A DNA stretch of 64,000 nucleotides. Source: Sphingobacterium sp. LZ7M1 (GTDB taxonomy: Bacteria; Bacteroidota; Bacteroidia; Sphingobacteriales; Sphingobacteriaceae). The stretch covers positions 4,526,001 to 4,590,000 of the forward strand of contig NZ_CP101134.1 in the NCBI RefSeq assembly GCF_024296865.1, given 5' to 3'. A model generated the notes under the pieces. The model saw nothing but the letters and a program-made list of their open reading frames with translations. It was not told where the DNA came from and did not search any database. This document shows, piece by piece, positions 18,301 to 25,662 of this stretch (positions within the stretch are counted from its first letter, which is position 1; each line of letters opens with the position of its first letter). The translations under genes and the position numbers were made by a program.

Positions 18301-18372
18301 TAGCCCCGAGCAGAATCGAACTGCTATCAAATGTTTAGGAAACATCTATTCTATCCGTTGAACTACAGGGCC
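18301..18372 (-). tRNA. tRNA-Arg (anticodon CCU)
   Basis: The minus strand folds into a full cloverleaf of about 72 nt: acceptor GGCCCTG against CGGGGCT with discriminator A; D stem GTTC/GAAT; anticodon stem GATGT/ACATT with loop TTCCTAA, giving anticodon CCT (reads AGG); T stem AGCAG/CTGCT with loop TTCGATT. G1 pairs with U72 as a wobble. The 3' CCA is not encoded. A terminator follows directly. Confidence 0.93.
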
Positions 18373-18674
18373 GTGCTGCAAAACTAATATTTTATGGACT
18401 TAGAGCAAATTTTATTTTCAACTGATTGTATTTAGGTCTATTAAAAATATACTTAACTGTCAAACCTACCTTTCTGCCCATCAAAATATTTTTCCCTGCC
18501 CAGCCGATCAAATAATCCCCTGACAATCAAAAAGAAGGCTATTTGTGATATAAATCATTCTTATATGTGATACTGGTTTTAAATAGATAAAACCGATAGT
18601 TAATAAGTATTATCGATTATTTTTAGGCGTTAAAAAGTGTATCTTTGTACTACAAAAAAGAAAAGAAAATTATT
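18373..18674 (+). promoter_or_regulatory. ahpC: ahpC upstream region
   Basis: About 300 bp with no gene. A perfect -7 element TATCTTTG lies at 18640-18647, 27 bases before ATG. Upstream, imperfect inverted repeats AACCGATA (18591-18598) and TATCGATT (18611-18618) sit roughly 33-60 bases before the expected start of transcription, a fitting place for a redox-responsive activator such as OxyR. The rest is AT-rich without further structure I can see. Confidence 0.5.
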
Positions 18675-19307
18675 ATGAGTTTTACAGGTAAAAATTTCCC
18701 GAACATTACAGTAGATGCAATTGACTATTTAGGCGACAATTTCACTTTGAATTTGTTCGAAAAAGCACAACAAGAGAACAAGAAGATCTTATTATTTTGG
18801 TATCCAAAAGACTTCACTTTCGTTTGTCCTACAGAGTTACACGCATTCCAAGAGGCTGTTGCTGAATTCGAGAAAAGAAACACTATCGTAATCGGTGCAT
18901 CATGTGACTCTGCAGAGGTTCACTTTGCATGGTTGAACACTGCAAAAGACAACGGCGGTATCGAAGGTGTTGAATACCCGATCATTGCTGATACTAACCG
19001 CAACCTATCTAGCGTATTAGGTATCTTAGAAATGAAAGAGGTTGAACACCCTGAATACGGAACTCTAGTTGAAGGTTCTGCGGTATCTTACCGTGCTACT
19101 TACTTGATCGATGAGACTGGTAAAGTATTCCACGAGTCAGTAAATGATATGCCTCTAGGCCGTAATGTAAAAGAATACATCCGTTTGATCGATGCTTATA
19201 CGCACGTTCAGAAACACGGTGAAGTGTGCCCAGCAAACTGGGAAGAAGGTAAAGAAGCGATGAACGCTACACGTGATGGCGTTGCTTCATACTTGTCACA
19301 CAATTAA
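18675..19307 (+). CDS. ahpC: Peroxiredoxin (AhpC/Prx1 type)
   Basis: 210 residues from ATG at 18675 (MSFTGKNFPN). An in-frame TTG 30 bases upstream is part of the -7 element and cannot be the start. It reduces hydrogen peroxide and organic peroxides in the cytoplasm. The peroxidatic Cys lies in FTFVCPTE and the resolving Cys in GEVCPANW near the C-terminus, so it is a typical 2-Cys enzyme. It heads an operon with a thioredoxin-like reductant; a hairpin between them (19324-19346) would reduce downstream expression. Codon use is that of a highly expressed gene. Confidence 0.95.
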   Translation: MSFTGKNFPNITVDAIDYLGDNFTLNLFEKAQQENKKILLFWYPKDFTFVCPTELHAFQEAVAEFEKRNTIVIGASCDSAEVHFAWLNTAKDNGGIEGVEYPIIADTNRNLSSVLGILEMKEVEHPEYGTLVEGSAVSYRATYLIDETGKVFHESVNDMPLGRNVKEYIRLIDAYTHVQKHGEVCPANWEEGKEAMNATRDGVASYLSHN

Positions 19308-19323
19308 TATTCCCCCATACTGA

Positions 19324-19346
19324 AAGAGGAGGGACAACCTCCTCTT
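19324..19346 (+). terminator. Internal terminator between ahpC and thioredoxin gene
   Basis: Perfect 9-bp arms AAGAGGAGG/CCTCCTCTT with loop GACAA, followed by ATTTTTT. It lies 32 bases before the next ATG, so it probably acts as a partial terminator that sets ahpC above its downstream genes. Confidence 0.75.
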
Positions 19347-19378
19347 ATTTTTTCAGATCAACTCTTAAATCAAAAATC

Positions 19379-19693
19379 ATGTTAGAAGAATTAAGCTCAG
19401 ACAATCTACAAGAGGTCATCGACAGCAATGATACGGTGATGGTTCAATATGCTGCTTCTTGGTGTGGTAACTGCCGCATTATGAAGCCTAAGTTCAAAAA
19501 ATTAGCAGGAGAAAACGACAACGTGAAATTTGTAATCGTAGATGCAGAAAAGTTCCCAGAATCAAGGAAACTTGCTAATGTAAACAACTTACCAACTTTC
19601 GCTGCTTTTAAAGGCGGAAAGTTGATCAATCAAGTACAAACAAATAAAATCGAAGGATTAACAGAACTATTAAATGAAGTTACCAATAATTAA
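19379..19693 (+). CDS. Thioredoxin-family protein
   Basis: 104 residues, a single thioredoxin fold. The active site is WCGNCR rather than the classic WCGPC, and the cis-Pro loop NNLPTF is present. The change of Pro to Asn should raise the redox potential compared with canonical thioredoxin. Its position just after ahpC suggests that it reduces the peroxiredoxin. The gene overlaps the next small gene by 20 bases, so the two are translationally coupled. Confidence 0.88.
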   Translation: MLEELSSDNLQEVIDSNDTVMVQYAASWCGNCRIMKPKFKKLAGENDNVKFVIVDAEKFPESRKLANVNNLPTFAAFKGGKLINQVQTNKIEGLTELLNEVTNN

Positions 19694-19931
19694 ACATCTT
19701 ACGGAATTTATAGCCGAAAACGACGCAGACTTCGTATTGGAAACAATCGAAACCTTGGAATCGTTGACCGAAGTCTCTCAATTGAAAGACGAAGAGCTAG
19801 ATGTAATTGGTGAATTGATCTCCAATATGTACGGCGCCATCGAGGTCAACAAATTGGTTCAAGAAGGAATGCCACAAAAAGAAGCCCTGAACACCTTTAT
19901 GAAGCGTGTTTTAGGCTCCATTGACAAGTAA
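19674..19931 (+). CDS. Small acidic protein, DUF6952-type, in peroxide operon
   Basis: 85 residues starting MKLPIIKHLTEFIAEND. Predicted all-helical and acidic, without Cys, signal or membrane helix. From memory this resembles the small Bacteroidota family DUF6952 found after peroxiredoxin and thioredoxin genes, but I cannot confirm it here. The 20-base overlap with the thioredoxin gene and the operon setting suggest a partner or regulator in peroxide defence. No mechanism is known to me. Confidence 0.75.
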   Translation: MKLPIIKHLTEFIAENDADFVLETIETLESLTEVSQLKDEELDVIGELISNMYGAIEVNKLVQEGMPQKEALNTFMKRVLGSIDK

Positions 19932-19974
19932 TTCGCATAAACAATCATAAGGTCAAGCTATTGACCACATTTTT

Positions 19975-20018
19975 CTTTTCCACAAAAGCCTGTGCATAAC
20001 TGTGTTTTTGTGGAAAAG
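19975..20018 (+). terminator. Terminator of the ahpC operon
   Basis: Perfect 13-bp arms CTTTTCCACAAAA/TTTTGTGGAAAAG with an 18-base loop, followed by TTTTTT. The loop contains TGTGCATAA, a match to a reverse DnaA box, probably by chance. Confidence 0.7.
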
Positions 20019-20168
20019 TTTTTTATAAATACCGCGACTAATCAAATTGATTTATATTACTTTTATATTTATTAAAGGTTAGACCAAAATAAAGCGCATC
20101 ATCCTGCTAAAAATTAAACCAACGGAATTAATACCAAGGTTTAAAGTCGAAGATTTTTAATTGTTGGT

Positions 20169-20198
20169 AAAAGGAATCAAATTATTTTGATTCCTTTT
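20169..20198 (+). terminator. Orphan terminator before the PIG-L gene
   Basis: Perfect 13-bp arms AAAAGGAATCAAA/TTTGATTCCTTTT, loop TTAT, then A followed by seven T. It lies 32 bases before the PIG-L start. Confidence 0.75.
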
Positions 20199-20230
20199 AT
20201 TTTTTTACACGAATCTTATTACTTTTAAGG

Positions 20231-22669
20231 ATGATTCACAGATTCTTAGGCCTAATCTTCCTATTCCTATCATCTTTTTCGGTTGCTTTTGCACAGCAGA
20301 GCAATTCGGCTTCCTTAATTAAGCTCAAGATCGATAAACTTGGAACACTAGGTACCGCGCTTTATTTCGCGGCCCACCCAGATGATGAAAACACCAGGCT
20401 CATTGCCTATTTAGCCAATGACCGCAAATATAGAACTGCATATCTTTCCCTGACCCGTGGTGACGGCGGACAAAACTTGCTAGGGACAGAACAAGGAATT
20501 GAACTTGGTCTGATCCGTACTCAGGAATTATTGGCTGCCCGCGCTATCGACAAAGGGGAACAATACTTCAGTGCGGCCTACGATTTTGGCTTTTCCAAAA
20601 CGCATGAAGAAACGTTCAGCTTCTGGAAAAAGGAGGATATCCTCCGCGAAGCGGTCTATATGATCCGTAAGCTCCAACCGGATGTGATCATAAACCGCTT
20701 TCCACCGGATAGCCGTGGCGGCCATGGACATCACCAGGCTTCTGCCATCCTGGCCAAGGAGGCCTACGAAGCAGCAGCAGATCCCAACAGCTTTCCCGAA
20801 CAGCTGAAAGAACTGAAACCATGGAAAGCCAAGCGTATTGTCTGGAATACCGCCAATTTTGGAGGCATGAACAATACATCGGATGAGCAACTGAAAGTCG
20901 TTCTGAATGACTACAACCCTTTATTGGGCTATTCATATGGTGAAATATCTGCCATGAGCAGATCCCAGCACAAAAGCCAAGGTTTTGGTGCTGCCTCCAA
21001 CCGAGGTAAAACAACCGAGTATTTTGACCATGTCGCTGGCGAAAAAGCAACAAAAGACCTATTTGAAGGCATCAACACAAGTTGGGAGCGCCTAGGCGAA
21101 CCCGTGAAGAACATCGAGACCAAGATCCAATCTATACAGAGCGCTTTTAATATCAACCATCCTGAAAAATCAATCCAGGAATTGGTAGCCCTGCATCAAT
21201 TGGTTAATGCATTGAAGCCTTCTGTATACAGGGATCAGAAAATCAAGGATATTGAAGACATTATCCTATCCTCTGCCGGCATAGTTGCAGAATCCATTGC
21301 CTCCAAGCCGAATTTTGTGGTTAATCAAGCTTTTTCTGTAAACAATGAAATCATCAAGAGAGCCGCAGATGTAGCGGTAAAATTGATTTCCATTGATGGC
21401 AAACGGATAGAAGAAACTCTTCCTGCCAATGAAACCAAAAAATACGCTTCTGAAAAGAAGGTTGACCATTGGACACAGCCCTATTGGTTAGAAAAGCCAA
21501 ACTCATTAGGCAAGTTTGACATAGAAGACCGTAATTTTGGAAACCCTGAAAACACAAATAATCCGCAGACTAAGTTTGTAATCGAGGTTGATGGCTTGGC
21601 CATAAACGTTGACAAGCCCGTGGAATACCGATATGTAGATCCCGTACAAGGCGAAATCTATCAGCCAGTCTCCATATCACCAGTCCTTACCGCGGCGATC
21701 AGCTCATCACAAGCCCTGCTGCAAACGGGTGATAAGAAAACCATTAGTTTAACCATCAGCAACAACAGTGAGCAGCCCCAAAAAGCGGAATTAAGCTTTA
21801 AGCAGTCTGATGGCTTAAATATTGTTCCTAACAAGGCATCCATTGACATCCCTGAACATGGTCTGGTCGTTAAGACATTCGAGATCTCTAATCCCAAAAA
21901 TACAGCTAGCAGTGAGGTCCAGCCCCTACTGAATGGTGAGCTAATCTATGGTTTCAAAAAAATTGCCTACCAGCATATTCCAGATATCACCTGGTTTCCG
22001 GCAATCAACCTAAAAGTTAAAGCGCTGGAAATTAACAATCCATTGAAAAAAATTGGCTATATTCATGGTGCGGGGGATCTGGTTCCCCTAGCATTGGAAA
22101 ACATTGGCATTCAGGTCGACCTATTGAACAGTGATCTGCTTGCCAGCACTAACTTAAAACAATACGATGCTATCATAGTGGGAATTAGGGCCTATAACGT
22201 TAGTCCGAATACCAATCAATGGTTGCCGATCCTATTGGATTATGCAGAACAGGGCGGAACGGTCTTGGCACAATATAACGTGAATTCCAGGATGAGTACC
22301 AATAAATTGGGTCCCTATCCATTTGAAATCAATCGCGAAAGGGTAACCGAAGAGGATGCAAAAGTAACCTTTACGGATCCAAATGACCCCATCCTGAATT
22401 ATCCCAACAAAATTACAGACAAGGATTTTGAAGGTTGGGTACAGGAACGAGGTCTTTATTTTGCAACCAATATATCCCCAGAATACCGCACTCCTTTGAG
22501 TATGGCAGACAAAAACGAAGAGCAAAACAAGGGGTCCCTATTGGTAGCGAATTATGGAAAAGGGAAGTTTGTCTATGCACCTTTGGCCTTTTTCAGACAA
22601 TTGCCGGCAGGAGTTCCCGGAGCTACTAGATTATTTGTAAATTTGCTGGCTAAGAACGAAAAAAATTAA
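20231..22669 (+). CDS. PIG-L/LmbE-family deacetylase, secreted, multidomain
   Basis: 812 residues. A signal peptide (1-21) precedes the deacetylase domain (about 35-300) with the zinc motif AHPDDE and the later HGHHQAS His motif. The family removes N-acetyl groups from GlcNAc-containing glycolipids or thiol-glycosides. The C-terminal ~500 residues are unusual in size: beta-sandwich segments and a final domain with YIHGAGDLVPLALENIGIQV and GKFVYAPLAFFRQLPAG, similar to glutamine-amidotransferase-like/ThuA-type folds. A possible -7 variant (20220-20227) lies only 3 bases before ATG. It heads an operon with two tiny membrane proteins and a sodium:solute symporter, suggesting import of a product. 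Confidence 0.88.
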   Translation: MIHRFLGLIFLFLSSFSVAFAQQSNSASLIKLKIDKLGTLGTALYFAAHPDDENTRLIAYLANDRKYRTAYLSLTRGDGGQNLLGTEQGIELGLIRTQELLAARAIDKGEQYFSAAYDFGFSKTHEETFSFWKKEDILREAVYMIRKLQPDVIINRFPPDSRGGHGHHQASAILAKEAYEAAADPNSFPEQLKELKPWKAKRIVWNTANFGGMNNTSDEQLKVVLNDYNPLLGYSYGEISAMSRSQHKSQGFGAASNRGKTTEYFDHVAGEKATKDLFEGINTSWERLGEPVKNIETKIQSIQSAFNINHPEKSIQELVALHQLVNALKPSVYRDQKIKDIEDIILSSAGIVAESIASKPNFVVNQAFSVNNEIIKRAADVAVKLISIDGKRIEETLPANETKKYASEKKVDHWTQPYWLEKPNSLGKFDIEDRNFGNPENTNNPQTKFVIEVDGLAINVDKPVEYRYVDPVQGEIYQPVSISPVLTAAISSSQALLQTGDKKTISLTISNNSEQPQKAELSFKQSDGLNIVPNKASIDIPEHGLVVKTFEISNPKNTASSEVQPLLNGELIYGFKKIAYQHIPDITWFPAINLKVKALEINNPLKKIGYIHGAGDLVPLALENIGIQVDLLNSDLLASTNLKQYDAIIVGIRAYNVSPNTNQWLPILLDYAEQGGTVLAQYNVNSRMSTNKLGPYPFEINRERVTEEDAKVTFTDPNDPILNYPNKITDKDFEGWVQERGLYFATNISPEYRTPLSMADKNEEQNKGSLLVANYGKGKFVYAPLAFFRQLPAGVPGATRLFVNLLAKNEKN

Positions 22670-22677
22670 TAAATATA

Positions 22678-22875
22678 ATGGAAAATCAAATCGAAAACTC
22701 TAACGAAATCAACGTAAAAGGCATCATCTTATTAGTAGGTACTATCTTAGGTGCACTTACTGCTTGGGTTGCAAGTGGTACATTTTTATCCTTAATTGCT
22801 GGACTTATCGGTGGTTTTATTTTTGCAATCATCTTCATTTCCGCTTTATTGCCACAAAAATCGCATGACAGATAA
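22678..22875 (+). CDS. Small two-helix membrane protein
   Basis: 65 residues: a polar N-terminus (MENQIENSNEINVKG) and two hydrophobic segments (about 16-33 and 37-57, glycine-rich: AGLIGGFIFAIIF). Family not recognised. It lies 8 bases after the PIG-L stop, and its last 11 bases overlap the start of the 39-residue gene. Co-translation with the symporter downstream is implied. Confidence 0.7.
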   Translation: MENQIENSNEINVKGIILLVGTILGALTAWVASGTFLSLIAGLIGGFIFAIIFISALLPQKSHDR

Positions 22876-22984
22876 AGGACTACCGCCATTCGTACGAAGC
22901 TGGAGACAATTCTATTGGATTATTGTCATCTGGTTAGTCGTTTGCATAGTTCTAATGTATATTTTTACTAGATATTTTGGATGA
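22865..22984 (+). CDS. 39-residue single-pass membrane microprotein
   Basis: ATG at 22865 overlaps the previous gene by 11 bases and its TGA overlaps the ATG of the symporter (ATGA). The product begins MTDKGLPPFVRSWRQFYW, followed by one transmembrane helix and ends FTRYFG. The LPPFxxSWxQxY N-terminus resembles short proteins that I recall next to sodium:solute symporters in Bacteroidota. An accessory subunit, similar in idea to the small DUF4212 partners of other symporters, is a plausible role but not shown. Confidence 0.75.
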   Translation: MTDKGLPPFVRSWRQFYWIIVIWLVVCIVLMYIFTRYFG

Positions 22985-24696
22985 GTAGTATCGATTGGAT
23001 AGTACTCATCCTTACCTTGCTTTCCATAGTGGTCTATGGGATTTACAAAAGCAAGAACGTCAAAACCATTGACGGCTATATCCTCAGTGACCGCTCCTTA
23101 CCTTGGTACACCGTAGGACTCTCCGTAATGGCAACCCAGGCCAGTGCCATTACCTTCCTCTCCGCGCCTGGACTTGCTTACTCTTCTGGAATGAGCTTCG
23201 CCCAGTTCTACTTTGGACTGCCTTTGGCCATGATTGTCCTCTGTATCACCTTCGTCCCGATCTTCCATAAACTCAAGGTCTATACGGCCTACGAATTCTT
23301 GGAAAAAAGATTTGACATCAAGACCCGGGTCCTGACCGCATCCCTTTTCCTTATCCAGAGAGGGATCTCTACAGGTATCACCATCTTCGCTCCGGCCATT
23401 ATCCTCTCCACCATCCTGAATATCGACTTGGTGATGACCACCATCGGCATCGGTACTTTAGTGGTAATATACACGGTATACGGCGGCACAAAAGCGGTAT
23501 CATACACTCAGCTCTTACAGATGTCCATCATATTCGCCGGCCTGCTATTGGCGGGAGTCTTGGTGGTCCATCTTCTGCCTGAGGACATAGGATTTAAAGA
23601 AGCCCTACACATTGCCGGAAAGTCCGGAAAAGCAAATGCCATTGACTTTAAGTTTGACCTGGACAATCAGTATACCGTCTGGACCGGATTGATCGGTGGT
23701 TTCTTTTTGCAGCTATCTTACTTCGGAACTGATCAGAGCCAGGTGGGACGTTATTTGACAGGATCATCGGTAAAAGAGAGCAGATTGGGATTGCTGATGA
23801 ATGGATTGCTTAAAGTGCCTATGCAGTTCTGTATCCTCTTGATCGGTATCTTGGTCTTTGCGTATTATCAGTACCATACCCCACCCCTATTCTTTAATGA
23901 GCAAGTCATTGAAAAACTGGAAAACAGCTCCCATAAACAGGAGTATGAGGATATCAAGCAAAGACATGAACAGTTAAGCCAGGAAAAAACCGTTTATATC
24001 AATCAGCTGACCAGTGCATTGAAGGAAAAGCAAGATGATAAAATCGACGATGCCAGGATCAACCTACAACAATTCAATGAAAAAGACCAGGGATTGAGAA
24101 CCGAATTGGTGGACCTGATCAAGAAAAACGATCCAAATGCGGACACCAATGACACGAACTATATCTTTCTAAGGTTTGTTACCGATACTTTCCCTAAAGG
24201 CTTGATAGGCCTATTGATCGCCATTATCTTCCTAGCTTCCATGGGAGCAACGGCCAGTGCCATCAATTCACTTTCTTCAACAACAGTGATCGATATCTAT
24301 AGACGCTTCGTAAAACGGGATGCCAACGATGCCCATTATTTAAAGGCTTCGCGTATCAGCACCTTATTCTGGGGGATTTTTACCATTGGGATAGCCCTTT
24401 ACTCCAGTCAATTGGGAAACCTCTTGGAAGCCGTTAATATTTTAGGCTCCCTTTTCTATGGAACCATCCTTGGAATATTCCTAGTGGCTTTTTATATCAG
24501 AAGAATCGGTGGAAAAGCAGTTTTTTGGTCTGCTGTAATAACCGAGGTTATCGTTATTGGGATCTGGCAGATGAACGTTGTCGCCTTTCTGTGGTTGAAT
24601 CTGATCGGTTGTGTACTACTGATCCTCATTGGACTTATCCTGCAGTACTTCATGGGCAGTACTCCGAAAAAGGATATCGAACCTACTCAGGTATAA
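22981..24696 (+). CDS. Sodium:solute symporter (SSS family)
   Basis: 571 residues with about 13-14 transmembrane helices of the SSS/SGLT fold. Visible family features: SDRSLPWYTVGLSVMATQAS near helix 1 and GATASAINSLSSTTVIDIYR at the sodium-site helix. An inserted hydrophilic stretch of about 90 residues (roughly 305-395, EKLENSSHKQEYEDIKQR onward) is strongly coiled-coil-like. It is the last gene of the PIG-L operon and overlaps the microprotein gene by 4 bases. Substrate unknown; an amino sugar or sialic-acid-like solute would fit the deacetylase neighbour. Confidence 0.9.
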   Translation: MSSIDWIVLILTLLSIVVYGIYKSKNVKTIDGYILSDRSLPWYTVGLSVMATQASAITFLSAPGLAYSSGMSFAQFYFGLPLAMIVLCITFVPIFHKLKVYTAYEFLEKRFDIKTRVLTASLFLIQRGISTGITIFAPAIILSTILNIDLVMTTIGIGTLVVIYTVYGGTKAVSYTQLLQMSIIFAGLLLAGVLVVHLLPEDIGFKEALHIAGKSGKANAIDFKFDLDNQYTVWTGLIGGFFLQLSYFGTDQSQVGRYLTGSSVKESRLGLLMNGLLKVPMQFCILLIGILVFAYYQYHTPPLFFNEQVIEKLENSSHKQEYEDIKQRHEQLSQEKTVYINQLTSALKEKQDDKIDDARINLQQFNEKDQGLRTELVDLIKKNDPNADTNDTNYIFLRFVTDTFPKGLIGLLIAIIFLASMGATASAINSLSSTTVIDIYRRFVKRDANDAHYLKASRISTLFWGIFTIGIALYSSQLGNLLEAVNILGSLFYGTILGIFLVAFYIRRIGGKAVFWSAVITEVIVIGIWQMNVVAFLWLNLIGCVLLILIGLILQYFMGSTPKKDIEPTQV

Positions 24697-24730
24697 TGCC
24701 GTAAACCAGCAATTTTCATTTATAAATATT

Positions 24731-25657
24731 CTAATAATACTTTCGGTAGAGATCATATAAGATCGCTCGGTCCCGATCATTCAAGATAGGTGAAAGATCA
24801 GATTTCACGAACTTTCGTTTAAAGGACTTAATGGCGGCATCTTGGTTGGTCAGGTCATAACCCATGAGCTTAAGGGCATCGATGGGATTAAAGTTTGACG
24901 GAGGAGCCATTAAATAATTAGGATTGTACCAAATTCCAAATCCTCGTTCGGCCAAAAGCTGCCACGGGAAGAATACATTGGGGTCATCTTTTCTTCCTGG
25001 CGCGAAATCAGCGTGTCCTATGAAGTTTTTTTGAGGAATACTGTACTTGGTCTTCAGGGTATCCAATAAGACCAGCAGGGAGTTTATTTGGGCGTCTGGA
25101 AAAGGTTCAGAGCCATTGTTGTCAAGTTCAATCCCAATGGACACCGAATTCATGTCCGTAATGCTTCCCCACTTGCCTCTTCCGGCATGCCAACCCCGCA
25201 AATAATCATTCAACATCTGCACCACGCGACCATCACGACCGATCACATAATGGCTACTGACCTTGGTATGTGCCAACTGAAAGGTACGGATCGTTTGGGC
25301 CAGATTGGCTTGGGAGGTATGGTGGATCATCACAAAGGATGGTTTCCGGACATCAAAATGGATGGCGTTTGCAAAGTCATACTGTTTGCTGGTCCCTTGC
25401 AAAAACATGTTCCAAGCTTGCTGCTCCGGTGTCAATTCCGAATTAACCGAAAGCGTAGGCGCTACTTTTGCCTGTTCAATGACCTCTGCAGGCTTGTTCA
25501 GGGTATCCAGCTTCGGCGCAGAATTCTCAACGATTACAGAAGGAGTAATTACAGCTGTATTTGATTGCAAAACCTTCGACTTCTTGGCCGTAGAACAACC
25601 AACCAAGAACATTACCCCACACAACGCAGCAATCAGTCTCACTGAAATTTTAATCAT
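24731..25657 (-). CDS. N-acetylmuramoyl-L-alanine amidase, lipoprotein
   Basis: 308 residues. The lipobox FLVGC places the Cys at about residue 21. The Amidase_2 (PGRP/AmpD-like) domain spans about 105-250: zinc ligands in VMIHHTSQ and GHADFAPGRKDDP, with HYVIGRDGRVVQM and GIELDNNG in between. It cuts the bond between MurNAc and the stem peptide, in the periplasm. Last gene of a minus-strand cell-wall cluster with two glucosaminidases, which suggests peptidoglycan turnover. Confidence 0.92.
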   Translation of the reverse strand: MIKISVRLIAALCGVMFLVGCSTAKKSKVLQSNTAVITPSVIVENSAPKLDTLNKPAEVIEQAKVAPTLSVNSELTPEQQAWNMFLQGTSKQYDFANAIHFDVRKPSFVMIHHTSQANLAQTIRTFQLAHTKVSSHYVIGRDGRVVQMLNDYLRGWHAGRGKWGSITDMNSVSIGIELDNNGSEPFPDAQINSLLVLLDTLKTKYSIPQKNFIGHADFAPGRKDDPNVFFPWQLLAERGFGIWYNPNYLMAPPSNFNPIDALKLMGYDLTNQDAAIKSFKRKFVKSDLSPILNDRDRAILYDLYRKYY

Positions 25658-25662
25658 CTATC

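Larger units (their letters stand above)
19932..20230 (+). other. Intergenic region with two successive terminators
   Basis: The first hairpin (19975-20018) ends the ahpC operon. A second terminator at 20169-20198 has no gene in front of it, so the 150 bases between could be a small RNA or the regulated leader of the PIG-L gene. The sequences TACCAA and TTGGTA inside that segment could pair with each other. Confidence 0.45.

Noticed and set aside
19991..19999. TGTGCATAA, a match to a DnaA box (TTATGCACA)
   Set aside because: Single site inside the loop of the ahpC-operon terminator, with no cluster or AT-rich unwinding tract; likely chance.
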